A stretch of DNA of 64,000 bases from Streptomyces sp. NBC_01476 (GTDB taxonomy: Bacteria; Actinomycetota; Actinomycetes; Streptomycetales; Streptomycetaceae), in assembly GCF_036227265.1 (NCBI RefSeq), contig NZ_CP109446.1, positions 558,001 to 622,000 on the forward strand, given 5' to 3'. The notes beneath the pieces were generated by a model. That model was not told the DNA's origin. It saw only the letters and a list, made by a program, of their open reading frames with translations, and searched no databases. The translations under genes and the position numbers were made by a program. Position 1 is the first letter of the stretch. Each line of letters starts with the position of its first letter. This document shows positions 1 through 7,286 of the stretch, in pieces.

Positions 1-197
1 GTGTGCTGGTGGGTGTAGTTGCCGAACCGCGGGTGGTTGGGCTCGTTCATGAACGGCAGTGCGACCTCGGCCAGGTCGATCAGCTCGACCTCCGCGAAGC
101 CCGCGTGGGCGCGCGCCTCCCCTTCGAACCACTGGGCGACGGGCAGCCCCACGCGCCCGGGCCTGGTGCTCGCCACAATGATTCCCAGCTTCGCCAT
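1..197 (-). CDS. NADPH-dependent FMN reductase family protein (3' end outside window)
   Basis: The first 65 residues are present; the rest lies left of the window. The N-terminus reads MAKLGIIVASTRPGRVG, the beta-strand plus phosphate-binding loop of flavodoxin-like NAD(P)H:FMN reductases, and ends in the NEPNHPRFGNYTH segment common in this family. Such enzymes reduce FMN or quinones in the cytosol. The ATG at 197 follows an AAGGAG ribosome site with six bases between. A palindrome at 264-278 lies about 70 bp upstream and may be an operator. Family membership is clear; substrate is not. Confidence 0.85.
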   Translation of the reverse strand, partial: MAKLGIIVASTRPGRVGLPVAQWFEGEARAHAGFAEVELIDLAEVALPFMNEPNHPRFGNYTHQH

Positions 198-263
198 TGC
201 GTGCTCCTTCAGCAGTACGGATGACGGGTCGTCGTGCTCGCCTCCGCACGGAGAGGAGCGGCG

Positions 264-278
264 CTAAGAATAACTTAG
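264..278. promoter_or_regulatory. Palindromic operator candidate upstream of the FMN reductase gene
   Basis: CTAAG-AATAA-CTTAG is a perfect 5-bp inverted repeat in an A/T-rich island inside very GC-rich DNA. It lies between the FMN reductase start (197) and the next gene to the right. Such sites usually bind MarR or TetR dimers; the binding protein is not identifiable here. Confidence 0.4.
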
Positions 279-381
279 TGACCTTGGAGCCGGTGCGCCC
301 ACCCCCTCCCGGCCACACCCGGCCACCGACATCGCACCGGACGGACACCGAAAAGCGCCCATAACGCGCATAATTCCCTCA

Positions 382-434
382 CCGGGTTCATCCGGTCACC
401 GGGTTCACCGGGTCCGCCGGGTCCGCCGGGTCCG
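382..434. repeat. 9-bp direct repeats, consensus CCGGGTYCR
   Basis: Units start at 382, 399, 408, 417 and 426, with a degenerate 8-bp unit at 391. The gap 198-582 otherwise holds the palindrome at 264-278 and, near its right end, in-frame sequence that may be the N-terminus of the membrane protein that follows. I see no separate gene in it. Confidence 0.7.
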
Positions 435-582
435 TCCGCTCCTTTCCCGCCTGGAGGTCGCCATCGCCGCCGCGCCGTCCGGGCACCGGCCCGGTGGGGA
501 ACCGCCGTCGTGGAAGCGGTGGCCGGCCGGGTGGCGGGCACGCGCGGCGCACCTGCGGCAGGCCGCGGAGCGGCGGTTCCCG

Positions 583-1500
583 GTGATCACCGAACTCACC
601 GCGCGGCTGCTCTCGGTGAACCTGCTGGACGCCGCCACCCGGCTGGCCGCGCAGCTCTTCCTCACCGCGGTCCCGCTGATGTTCGTGGTCGCAGCACTCG
701 CCCCCAAGGGCGTACGGGACCAGCTGGTGACCTCCGCGCGGGACCTGTTCGGGCTCTCCGGGGCCTCGCAGGAGCAACTGCGGCAGGTCTACGCGCGGGG
801 CGACGACGAGACCGAGGCGATCCGGCAGACCACCGGCGTGGTGGGCTCACTGGTGGCGCTGCTGTCGGCCACCGCCAGCAGCCGGGCGATGGCCCGGGTG
901 TGCGAACGCGCCTGGCGGCTGCCGCGGGCGGCGACCCGGGTGGCGGTGTGGCGCTGGTTCGTGTGGATCGTGGCCTGGCTCGGGGTGCTGGTGCTGCAGG
1001 GCCCGCTGCGGCACGGCCTCGGAGCCGGGCTCTGGCTCGGGGTGCCGCTGATCCTGCTGGTGGACACCGGCGTGTGGTGGTGGACGCAGCATCTGCTGCT
1101 CAGCAAGCGCATGCCGTGGCCGCCCCTGCTGCCCGGCGCGGTGCTCACCGCGCTGGCGATGACCGCGCTCTCCGTCACCGCCCGGATCTACATGCCGATG
1201 GCCCTCAACCGGAGCCTGGCCGCGTACGGATCGCTCGGCTCGGTCTTCACCCTGCTCTCGTGGCTGATCGCGATCTGCGCGGTGATCACCTTCACCATCA
1301 CCGCGGGCGCGGTGCTGGCCACCGAGCCGCCCCTGGGTCCGCTCCTCGACCCCGCCGGGCCGCCGGAGGGCGGCCAGGGGGACGTCTCCACCGGCCGGAC
1401 CGACACGGCCGGTGGAGCCGGCACGGCCGACCGGACCGGCCGGACGGGCACGGGCGGCCGGGAACCACGTGCCGGCCGCGGCGTCCGCAGGACCAGGTGA
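583..1500 (+). CDS. YihY/BrkB-like integral membrane protein
   Basis: Several hydrophobic segments are visible (around LFLTAVPLMFVVAAL, VWIVAWLGVLVLQG, LGVPLILLVDTGVWWW, LTALAMTALSVTARI and LLSWLIAICAVITFTI) in the order seen in YihY-type proteins of actinomycetes, followed by a polar Gly/Thr-rich tail of about 65 residues. No enzymatic function is known for this group. The GTG at 583 is the first usual start codon in frame, but the frame is open upstream to about 370 and reads like protein (for example HLRQAAERRFP just before it), so the true N-terminus may be longer and use an unusual start. Confidence 0.65.
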   Translation: MITELTARLLSVNLLDAATRLAAQLFLTAVPLMFVVAALAPKGVRDQLVTSARDLFGLSGASQEQLRQVYARGDDETEAIRQTTGVVGSLVALLSATASSRAMARVCERAWRLPRAATRVAVWRWFVWIVAWLGVLVLQGPLRHGLGAGLWLGVPLILLVDTGVWWWTQHLLLSKRMPWPPLLPGAVLTALAMTALSVTARIYMPMALNRSLAAYGSLGSVFTLLSWLIAICAVITFTITAGAVLATEPPLGPLLDPAGPPEGGQGDVSTGRTDTAGGAGTADRTGRTGTGGREPRAGRGVRRTR

Positions 1501-1519
1501 GACAACACCGGCCCCGCTA

Positions 1520-1535
1520 TCGCACACACGTTCGA
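1520..1535. promoter_or_regulatory. LexA (SOS) box candidate
   Basis: TCGCACACACGTTCGA matches the actinobacterial LexA consensus TCGAAC-N4-GTTCGA at 11 of 12 fixed positions. A possible -10 (CAGAAT, 1544-1549) follows, placing transcription at or next to the ATG at 1557. Overlapping it, GCACACA (1522-1528) and TGTGTGC (1537-1543) form a second perfect inverted repeat. Confidence 0.5.
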
Positions 1536-1556
1536 ATGTGTGCCAGAATCGCTCCC

Positions 1557-1790
1557 ATGCCCCTCCTCGCCTTCCCCGACGACCTCCTCCAGGCGCAGCG
1601 CGACTGGTACGCCACCTACCGCGAACTGGCCGGAAACGGAGCCGGCGGCACGCAGACCACCGTCCTGCGGCGGCGGCTGGTCAGGCTCTCCGTGCGGATC
1701 ACCGCGCATCCGTTCTGGGCGACCGTGCCCGACGTCGCACCGGCCGCCCGGATGGCACTGAAGGAAATGGCGTGGACCGAGGGGCCGTGA
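1557..1790 (+). CDS. Small conserved-looking protein of unknown function (77 aa)
   Basis: The product begins MPLLAFPDDLLQAQRDWYATY and contains an Arg-rich stretch (LRRRLVRLSVRI) followed by HPFWATVP. It has no signal peptide or membrane segment. I recognise the general look of small Streptomyces proteins of this kind but not a function. The start at 1557 has no clear ribosome site and lies about seven bases after a -10-like hexamer, so the mRNA may be leaderless. A LexA-type box sits immediately upstream, which would make it a DNA-damage-inducible gene. Confidence 0.6.
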   Translation: MPLLAFPDDLLQAQRDWYATYRELAGNGAGGTQTTVLRRRLVRLSVRITAHPFWATVPDVAPAARMALKEMAWTEGP

Positions 1791-1974
1791 AGCGCGCTCC
1801 CGGATGCGGACACCTGGGCCGTATCCGTCCTCGGCGGCTGACGGATCGTCAACATCCGCTGCGGACACCGAAGATGGGGGACCGCACTCGACCGGAGGAT
1901 CGCCGCTGCCTAGGATGTGGGGCAGCTTCTGCACGTGCGGGATTACTCAGAGTCGAGACGTCATGAGGGGCCCT

Positions 1975-2790
1975 ATGGAACACGGGGACGCGCCGCTGCC
2001 CGACAAGATCGACGTGACGGTGCCGAGCGTGGCCCGCATGTACGACTACCTCCTGGACGGAAAGGACAACTACCCGGCCGACCGTGAGGCCACCGAGCAA
2101 CTGCTCCAGCAGGTGCCGAGCATGAAGGTGCTGGCGCTCAACAACCGTGACTTCCTGCGCCGTGTCGTGCGGGTGCTCGCCCGGGACTACGGCATCAAGC
2201 AGTTCGTGGACCACGGCTCCGGCCTGCCCTCGGTGGACAACGTCCACGAGATCGCCCAGGCGATCCACCCCGACGCCCGCGTCGTCTACAGCGACGTGGA
2301 CCCGATCGTCCTGGCCCACGGGCGCGCGCTGCTGGAGCAGAACGAGAACACCGCCGTGCTGCAGGCCGACTTCCGCGACATCGAGAGCATCTGGGAGAGC
2401 CCGGAGCTCAAGCGGCTGATAAAGCTGGACGAACCGATCGCCGCGCTCTTCGTCTCGGTGCTGCACTGCATCAAGGACTCCGACGACCCGGCGGGTGTCG
2501 TCCGCAAGGTGCGGGAGAAGCTGCCCCCCGGCAGCTTCCTGGTGGTGTGCCAGCTGGTCAGCGACGACCCGGAGACGCGCCGCTTCGTGACCGAGTTCAT
2601 GGCCGAGTCCACCGGCGACCAGTGGGGCCGGGTCCGCACCCCGGAGGACGTCGAGAGCTACCTGGCCGGCCTGGAGATCCTGGAGCCCGGCCTGGTGGAG
2701 GTCTCCACCTGGCGCGCCGACAACGACCTCGCCCCGAAGCAGCCGAGCGAGGAGTGGATCGAGTTCGGCGGTGTCGCCCGCCTGACCTGA
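1975..2790 (+). CDS. SAM-dependent methyltransferase, DUF574 (Methyltransf_19) family
   Basis: The 271-aa protein has the family N-terminus VPSVARMYDYLLDGKDNYPAD, a SAM-binding loop (FVDHGSGLPSVDNVHE), an acidic residue after strand 2 (VVYSDVDPIV) and the central FVSVLHCIKD segment. This family is greatly expanded in Streptomyces and often lies beside XRE/DUF397 regulators, as here; its methyl acceptor is unknown. An ATG 12 bp upstream (1963) is an alternative start; a GAGGGG ribosome site favours 1975. Confidence 0.85.
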   Translation: MEHGDAPLPDKIDVTVPSVARMYDYLLDGKDNYPADREATEQLLQQVPSMKVLALNNRDFLRRVVRVLARDYGIKQFVDHGSGLPSVDNVHEIAQAIHPDARVVYSDVDPIVLAHGRALLEQNENTAVLQADFRDIESIWESPELKRLIKLDEPIAALFVSVLHCIKDSDDPAGVVRKVREKLPPGSFLVVCQLVSDDPETRRFVTEFMAESTGDQWGRVRTPEDVESYLAGLEILEPGLVEVSTWRADNDLAPKQPSEEWIEFGGVARLT

Positions 2791-2814
2791 CGGCCCGTCA
2801 CCAGCCGCTCGACG

Positions 2815-2839
2815 AGGGCCCTTTCCGGCCCGGGGCCCT
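2815..2839. terminator. Bidirectional hairpin between convergent genes
   Basis: AGGGCCC (2815-2821) and GGGCCCT (2833-2839) form a 7-bp stem with an 11-base loop between the methyltransferase stop and the XRE regulator stop. There is no U-tract, which is usual for actinomycete terminators. Confidence 0.55.
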
Positions 2840-2851
2840 GCCGCCTGCCGA

Positions 2852-3754
2852 TTACTGGTAGCGCTGCAGGGCCTTCTCCAGCATCACCCGGCTGGCGGCC
2901 GGAGTCGCGGCCAGCGCGCTCAGCTCGTCGAGCGCCGCGCGGTAGCGGTCCAGGTCCTCCAGCCGGTCCAGATAGACCGCGCTGGTCATGTGCTCCAGGT
3001 AGACCACGTCGGGCAGGAACCCCTGGGCGAACCGCAGATAGGTGACGGCGGCGCCCGGTGTGGCCGCGGCGCTGGCCTCGTAGGAAGCGATCTGCAGGCG
3101 GACGCCCGGCTGCCGCAGCACATCGAGCAGATACGTCAACTGGTCCCGCATCACCCGCGGTCCACCGACCGGCCGGTGCAGTACGCCTTCGTCGATCAGC
3201 GCCCAGAGCACGGGCGCGCCCGGCTCCCACATCCGGCGCTGCCGCTCCAGCCGCAGCGCGACCCGGCGGTCCACTTCCTCCGCCGGCGCGAGACGGTGGC
3301 CGCTGAGCACGACGGCGTGCGCGTAGGCGGGCGTCTGCAGCAGACCGGGGACGAACTGGGTCTCGTAGGTGCGGATCACATGGGCGTCCCGCTCCAGGCC
3401 GATGAGCTGCTGCAGCCAGTCCGGGACGACTTCACCGTACGGCTGCCACCAGTCGGGCTGGGCGGAGCGCTGGACGAGACGCCCGATATCGGCGCGCTCC
3501 TTGTCGTCCACGCCGTAGAGTGCCAGCAGGTCGTCGACGTCACGCGACTTCAAGGTGACGTGGGCGGTCTCCATCCGGCTGATCTTGCTGGCGTGGGCGC
3601 GGATGTGGTGGCCGGCCGCCGCCGGGGTCAGCCCGCGGCTCTCCCGCAGCGACCGCAGATACGTACCGAGCACTCGCGCCATGGCCTTGGCGCCCATGTC
3701 GGGCCGCCGTTCAAGCAGTTGTATGGGCGAGACGAGCTGCGGCGAGGCAGGCAT
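2852..3754 (-). CDS. XRE-family regulator with DUF5753 domain (WhiJ-like)
   Basis: Residues about 25-80 form a helix-turn-helix (LRSLRESRGLTPAAAGHHI then ASKISRMETAH), and the rest is the DUF5753 ligand or partner domain (YETQFVPGLLQTPAYAHAV; RVMRDQLTYLLD). Proteins of this type pair with DUF397 partners in the WhiJ/AbaA-type developmental loci of Streptomyces; a DUF397 gene lies just upstream on the same strand. An alternative GTG start lies at 3766. The palindrome at 4225-4238 is the best candidate for its binding site. Confidence 0.88.
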   Translation of the reverse strand: MPASPQLVSPIQLLERRPDMGAKAMARVLGTYLRSLRESRGLTPAAAGHHIRAHASKISRMETAHVTLKSRDVDDLLALYGVDDKERADIGRLVQRSAQPDWWQPYGEVVPDWLQQLIGLERDAHVIRTYETQFVPGLLQTPAYAHAVVLSGHRLAPAEEVDRRVALRLERQRRMWEPGAPVLWALIDEGVLHRPVGGPRVMRDQLTYLLDVLRQPGVRLQIASYEASAAATPGAAVTYLRFAQGFLPDVVYLEHMTSAVYLDRLEDLDRYRAALDELSALAATPAASRVMLEKALQRYQ

Positions 3755-3881
3755 ACGGGCTCCCAAGCGATATCCGGACAGGCCAGTATTGCATTGGAGA
3801 GCCCGCTGCCACTGCCTAACGGGGTTGCTTATCGGCCTACTTCAGGCGCGATTGCCTCTTTCCGCCGGTGAGGGCGGGGTG

Positions 3882-4118
3882 TCAGCCGGTGAAAGCGTCG
3901 AAGTCGCCGTCCTTGGCGCCCTCGACGAAGGCGGTGAGCTCGGCCTGGGTGTAGACCAGGGCCGGGCCGTCGGGGTGGCGCGAGTTGCGCATCGCGACAC
4001 TGCCGTCGGGCAGCATGGCCACCTCGACGCAATTGCCGCTCTGGTTGCTGCGCCCGCTCTTGATCCACTGGACTCCGGTGATGGAGCTGGCCTGCACGCC
4101 GTTGTCGAACTGCTGCAC
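3882..4118 (-). CDS. DUF397 domain protein
   Basis: This 78-aa protein shows the DUF397 signature: WIKSGRSNQSGNCVEVA, then VAMRNSRHPDGPALVYTQAEL and a C-terminal FVEGAKDGDFD. Family members are small partners of neighbouring XRE/DUF5753 regulators and influence development or antibiotic production; a toxin-antitoxin-like relation has also been proposed for such pairs. It is transcribed toward the XRE gene and divergently from the ATPase gene at 4321. Confidence 0.9.
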   Translation of the reverse strand: MQQFDNGVQASSITGVQWIKSGRSNQSGNCVEVAMLPDGSVAMRNSRHPDGPALVYTQAELTAFVEGAKDGDFDAFTG

Positions 4119-4212
4119 CGAGCATCACTCCTTCGTTGGTTCTGTAGTCCCCCGTGTGCACTTCCGCATCAGGGACCACCATAGATACCCGGGCGCCCGT
4201 TGCGCACTTGCG

Positions 4213-4238
4213 GATGCAATTTCCGATGCAATTGCATC
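4213..4238. promoter_or_regulatory. Perfect 14-bp palindrome plus half-site, operator candidate
   Basis: GATGCAATTGCATC (4225-4238) is a perfect palindrome, preceded by a directly repeated half-site GATGCAATT (4213-4221). Both lie in the divergent region between the DUF397 gene and the ATPase gene, where a cluster regulator would control both directions. The sequence is A/T-rich against its background. Confidence 0.6.
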
Positions 4239-4320
4239 CCGGTGTGCTAAACCTCGATACTGACCGTGTCGGCACGAACTCGATGCGCGCCCGGCAACCT
4301 CGCTCGGAGGGGTGACCCGC

Positions 4321-4872
4321 ATGACCACCCAGTCGTCCACCGCCCGGAGTGCTCCCGCCAGGCACCATCAACCGCCGCCCGGCGAGCGGCAGTTGGACTC
4401 CTTCCTGCGCGCCGACTGGCGCGCGTGGGGCGGCGGCGGCCGGTCGGACTTCGACGGTGAGGGGTTCGCCGCCCTGCGCTTCGACGCCACCCCGGTCAGC
4501 GTCACCCGCACCCGGAGCTTCCTGCGCAGCACCCTCACCGACTGGCAGTTGGCGGAGCTGGTGGACGACGCGACCACCGTCGCCGCCGAGTTGGTGGCCA
4601 ACGCGGTCACCCACGCCCTCCTGCCGGTGCCCCCGGCGGCGCCGCCGCCGGACGAACCCACCGCCTGGATCGCCCTGTTGCGGATGCGGGACGCGGTGGT
4701 GTGCGCGGTGGCCGACCCCAGCCCCGAGCCGCCCGCGCTGACCGAGGCGGACCCGTTCGCCGAATCCGGCCGGGGACTGCACATCGTGGCCGAACTCAGC
4801 GACACCTGGGGCCACTCGCCGCCGGAGCCGGCCGGCAAGACGGTCTGGGCCCGGCTGGCCGGCGGACGATGA
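4321..4872 (+). CDS. Anti-sigma-factor-like ATP-binding protein (HATPase_c_2)
   Basis: The 183-aa protein carries an N-box (DDATTVAAELVANAVTHAL) and a G1-like box (FAESGRGLHIVAELSDTWG) of GHKL-type ATPases related to SpoIIAB/RsbW. Such proteins form the third member of WhiJ-type clusters with XRE and DUF397 genes. It is cytosolic, with a Pro-rich insert (PVPPAAPPPDEP) between the boxes. The ATG at 4321 has GGAGG ten bases upstream; a GTG at 4312 is too close to that site. Confidence 0.85.
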   Translation: MTTQSSTARSAPARHHQPPPGERQLDSFLRADWRAWGGGGRSDFDGEGFAALRFDATPVSVTRTRSFLRSTLTDWQLAELVDDATTVAAELVANAVTHALLPVPPAAPPPDEPTAWIALLRMRDAVVCAVADPSPEPPALTEADPFAESGRGLHIVAELSDTWGHSPPEPAGKTVWARLAGGR

Positions 4873-4896
4873 CACCGCGCCGGCCGCTGCCGTGGC

Positions 4897-4935
4897 TCGG
4901 GCGGCTCCGGGTGCCGGAGCAGGGGAACCGCCCGA
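4897..4935. terminator. Two-tier hairpin between convergent genes
   Basis: An outer stem TCGGGCGG (4897-4904) with CCGCCCGA (4928-4935) encloses an inner stem CTCCGG-GTG-CCGGAG (4905-4919). It lies between the ATPase stop and the GH36 stop and could end transcription from both sides. Confidence 0.6.
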
Positions 4936-4942
4936 ACCGCTG

Positions 4943-7123
4943 TCAGCCGGTCCGGCGGACCTCCAGCAGCATCGCCTGGTCCGGGTTGAGCGTCGGCATC
5001 GGCACTCCGGCCACCGCCAGCACCGTGCCCGGCAGCGTCACCCACCCGTCGAGCGCCGCCGTGAGCCACGCCGGGCCGCCGGTCTGGTGCCAGGACGGCT
5101 CACCGAGGTCGGTACGGACCCGGATCCGGTAGCGGCTGCCGGGGTCAAGACCGGGCAGCGCCACCCGTCCCCACTGCCCCTCGGGCGAGGTGGCCACCCG
5201 GGCCCAGGCGTAGAGCGCCGAGGCACCGTCCTGGGCGACCACCCCGTGCAGCAGCACGGCGTCCTCCAGGTCGGCGCGGACCGTCCGCCCGGAGTGCAGC
5301 AGCGGGCGGACCTCACGGTAGAGCGCGGTCCACGCGGTGAGCCGGGCGAGTTCCTGCGGGGTGCAGCCGGTGATGTCCCACTCGATGCCGGCGTGGCCGA
5401 AGAGCGCGGTGGCGAGCCGGAAGGTGTCCGTGCTGAACCGGTCGGTGGTGTGGCTGGTGGCGGGGCCGACGTGGCTGCCGATCAGTTCGGGCGGCAGGAG
5501 CTGGGCGGTCCAGCGCTGGATCGCCTGGCGCTCCACCGGATCGTTGCAGTCCGAGGCCCAGACCCGGTCGGTCCTGGACAGGATGCCGAGGTCGATCCGG
5601 CCGCCGCCGCTGGCGCAGCTCTCGATCTCCAGCCCGGGGTGGCGCTCCTTGAGGGTGTCCAGCAGCCGGTAGAGGGCGGTGACCTGGCCGTGGGCGGTGG
5701 GCCGGTCGGCCGGGCCGTGCACGGCCTCGTGCACCTCGCGGTTGTGGTCCCACTTGAGGTAGCCGATGGCGTACTTCTCCACCAGTCCGTCCAGCGCGTC
5801 GAGCAGATACTCCCAGACGTCGGGGTTCGCCAGGTCCAGCACGTGCTGGTGGCGGGCCGCGGGGCCGACGCCGGCCGCCGGGCCGAGGACCCAGTCGGGG
5901 TGCTCGCGGGCCAGGTCGGAGTCGAGGTTGACCATCTCCGGCTCGACCCAGAGGCCGAACTCCATGCCGAGCGCCCGGACATGGTCGACCAGCGGGGTCA
6001 GCCCGCCGGGCCAGACCACCGGGTCCACCGTCCAGTCGCCGAGCCCCGCGTGGTCCGAGCGGCGGCCGCTGAACCAGCCGTCGTCGAGGACGAAGCGCTC
6101 GACACCGACCTCGGCGGCCCGTTCGGCGAGCCGCAGCAGCCGGTCCAGGTCGTGGTCGAAGTAGACCGCCTCCCAGCTGTTCAGAATGACCGGGCGGGGG
6201 GTGCGCGGGTGGGTCGGGCGGTTGCGGAGCAGGGTGTGGAAGCGGTCGGCGAGGCCGTCGAGGCCCTCGTCGGACCAGGCGTAGTGGCAGACCGGGGCCT
6301 GGTAGCTGTCGCCGGGGCCGAGCCGGATCTCCCCGGCCCGCAGGAGTTCGCCGCCGCCGAGGACGGCGGCATGGGTGCCGGCGCCCTCCGGCAGGCGTTC
6401 GACGAGATAGCGCTGGTCACCGCTCCAGGCGAGGTGGACGGCCCACACCTCGCCGTCGCGGAAGCCGAAGCCGGGGGTGCCGACGGTGACCAGGTAGGGC
6501 GAGTCGAGACCGGGTTTGCCGCGCCGCAGCTCACGGGCGTGGGTGCCGTGGTTCAGCGGGCGGCGCTGCGGCGAGCGTTCGCGGCTCCATTTGCCGGTGA
6601 AGTCCAGGAGTTCGGTGGCCCGGCGGGGCAGCGGCAGCAGCGTGGTGACCTGGCTGAGGTCGTACGGTGCCGGATCGGCGCCGCCGCGGCGGGTGACGCC
6701 GGTGGCGACCGCCAGCACGCCCGAGGGGTCGAGGGTGTAGCGGAGGGTGAAGTCCAGGCCGGAGGTGTCGTCGGCCAGCTCGATGGTCAGTTCGCCGCCG
6801 CCGCCCGGTTCCTGGCGGCTGGAGGTCGCCAGCGTGTGGAGCCGGGGGGCGGCGGCGGTACCTGCCAGGTGGCCGGCGTGGGCCGGGGTGCCGGACCAGC
6901 CTTCGGCCTCGGTGGGCCAGACGGTGAAGCGGCGGGGAGCGTCCATGGCGTTGTTGAGCACGGCGGCCTCCGCGGTCAGGACCAGCGCGGCGGCGTCCTC
7001 GCCGGAGAGTTCGCCGAGGTCAGGGCCCCAGTGCAGGACTCTGGGCACCGGCTCGCTGAGCTCCACGACGAAGCAGGTGCCGGCCGCGCGCAGGGAGACG
7101 ATCCGCGCGGTGGTGTCGGGCAT
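4943..7123 (-). CDS. Alpha-galactosidase, glycoside hydrolase family 36
   Basis: The 726-aa protein has the N-terminal beta-sandwich and (beta/alpha)8 barrel of GH36. The nucleophile is Asp459 in GYLKWDHNR and the acid/base is Asp525 in ASDCND; FVLDDGWF and LWVEPEMVN are further family motifs. There is no signal peptide, so it should hydrolyse imported alpha-galactosides in the cytosol. It is the last gene of the operon starting at GH27, separated from the binding-protein gene by 163 bp containing two hairpins. The ATG at 7123 (MPDTTARIV) is preferred over an upstream GTG at 7147. Confidence 0.9.
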   Translation of the reverse strand: MPDTTARIVSLRAAGTCFVVELSEPVPRVLHWGPDLGELSGEDAAALVLTAEAAVLNNAMDAPRRFTVWPTEAEGWSGTPAHAGHLAGTAAAPRLHTLATSSRQEPGGGGELTIELADDTSGLDFTLRYTLDPSGVLAVATGVTRRGGADPAPYDLSQVTTLLPLPRRATELLDFTGKWSRERSPQRRPLNHGTHARELRRGKPGLDSPYLVTVGTPGFGFRDGEVWAVHLAWSGDQRYLVERLPEGAGTHAAVLGGGELLRAGEIRLGPGDSYQAPVCHYAWSDEGLDGLADRFHTLLRNRPTHPRTPRPVILNSWEAVYFDHDLDRLLRLAERAAEVGVERFVLDDGWFSGRRSDHAGLGDWTVDPVVWPGGLTPLVDHVRALGMEFGLWVEPEMVNLDSDLAREHPDWVLGPAAGVGPAARHQHVLDLANPDVWEYLLDALDGLVEKYAIGYLKWDHNREVHEAVHGPADRPTAHGQVTALYRLLDTLKERHPGLEIESCASGGGRIDLGILSRTDRVWASDCNDPVERQAIQRWTAQLLPPELIGSHVGPATSHTTDRFSTDTFRLATALFGHAGIEWDITGCTPQELARLTAWTALYREVRPLLHSGRTVRADLEDAVLLHGVVAQDGASALYAWARVATSPEGQWGRVALPGLDPGSRYRIRVRTDLGEPSWHQTGGPAWLTAALDGWVTLPGTVLAVAGVPMPTLNPDQAMLLEVRRTG

Positions 7124-7225
7124 ACAGAGTCCTTTCCGAGTGTCCACCGCAGTGGACGGGTCCGGCCGACCGGGTCCGGCCTGCCGGTGGCCGGCCGGAC
7201 CCGGTTGTGGTCATGGTGGAACTTC

Positions 7226-7265
7226 GCGGTCCGTGGACCGCCGCCGGCCGTACGGGGGACGGCCG
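7226..7265. terminator. Pair of intra-operon hairpins after the sugar-binding protein gene
   Basis: GCGGTCC-GT-GGACCGC (7226-7241) and CGGCCGT/ACGGCCG (7245-7265, loop of seven) lie just downstream of the binding-protein stop. Hairpins here often protect the abundant binding-protein mRNA or partly terminate before downstream genes. Confidence 0.5.
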
Positions 7266-7286
7266 CCGGTGATCATTCTGCCGCGC

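Noticed and set aside
2852..4872. Complete phage or plasmid toxin-antitoxin module
   Set aside because: The XRE/DUF397/ATPase trio is the usual chromosomal WhiJ-type set; there is no toxin-family protein.
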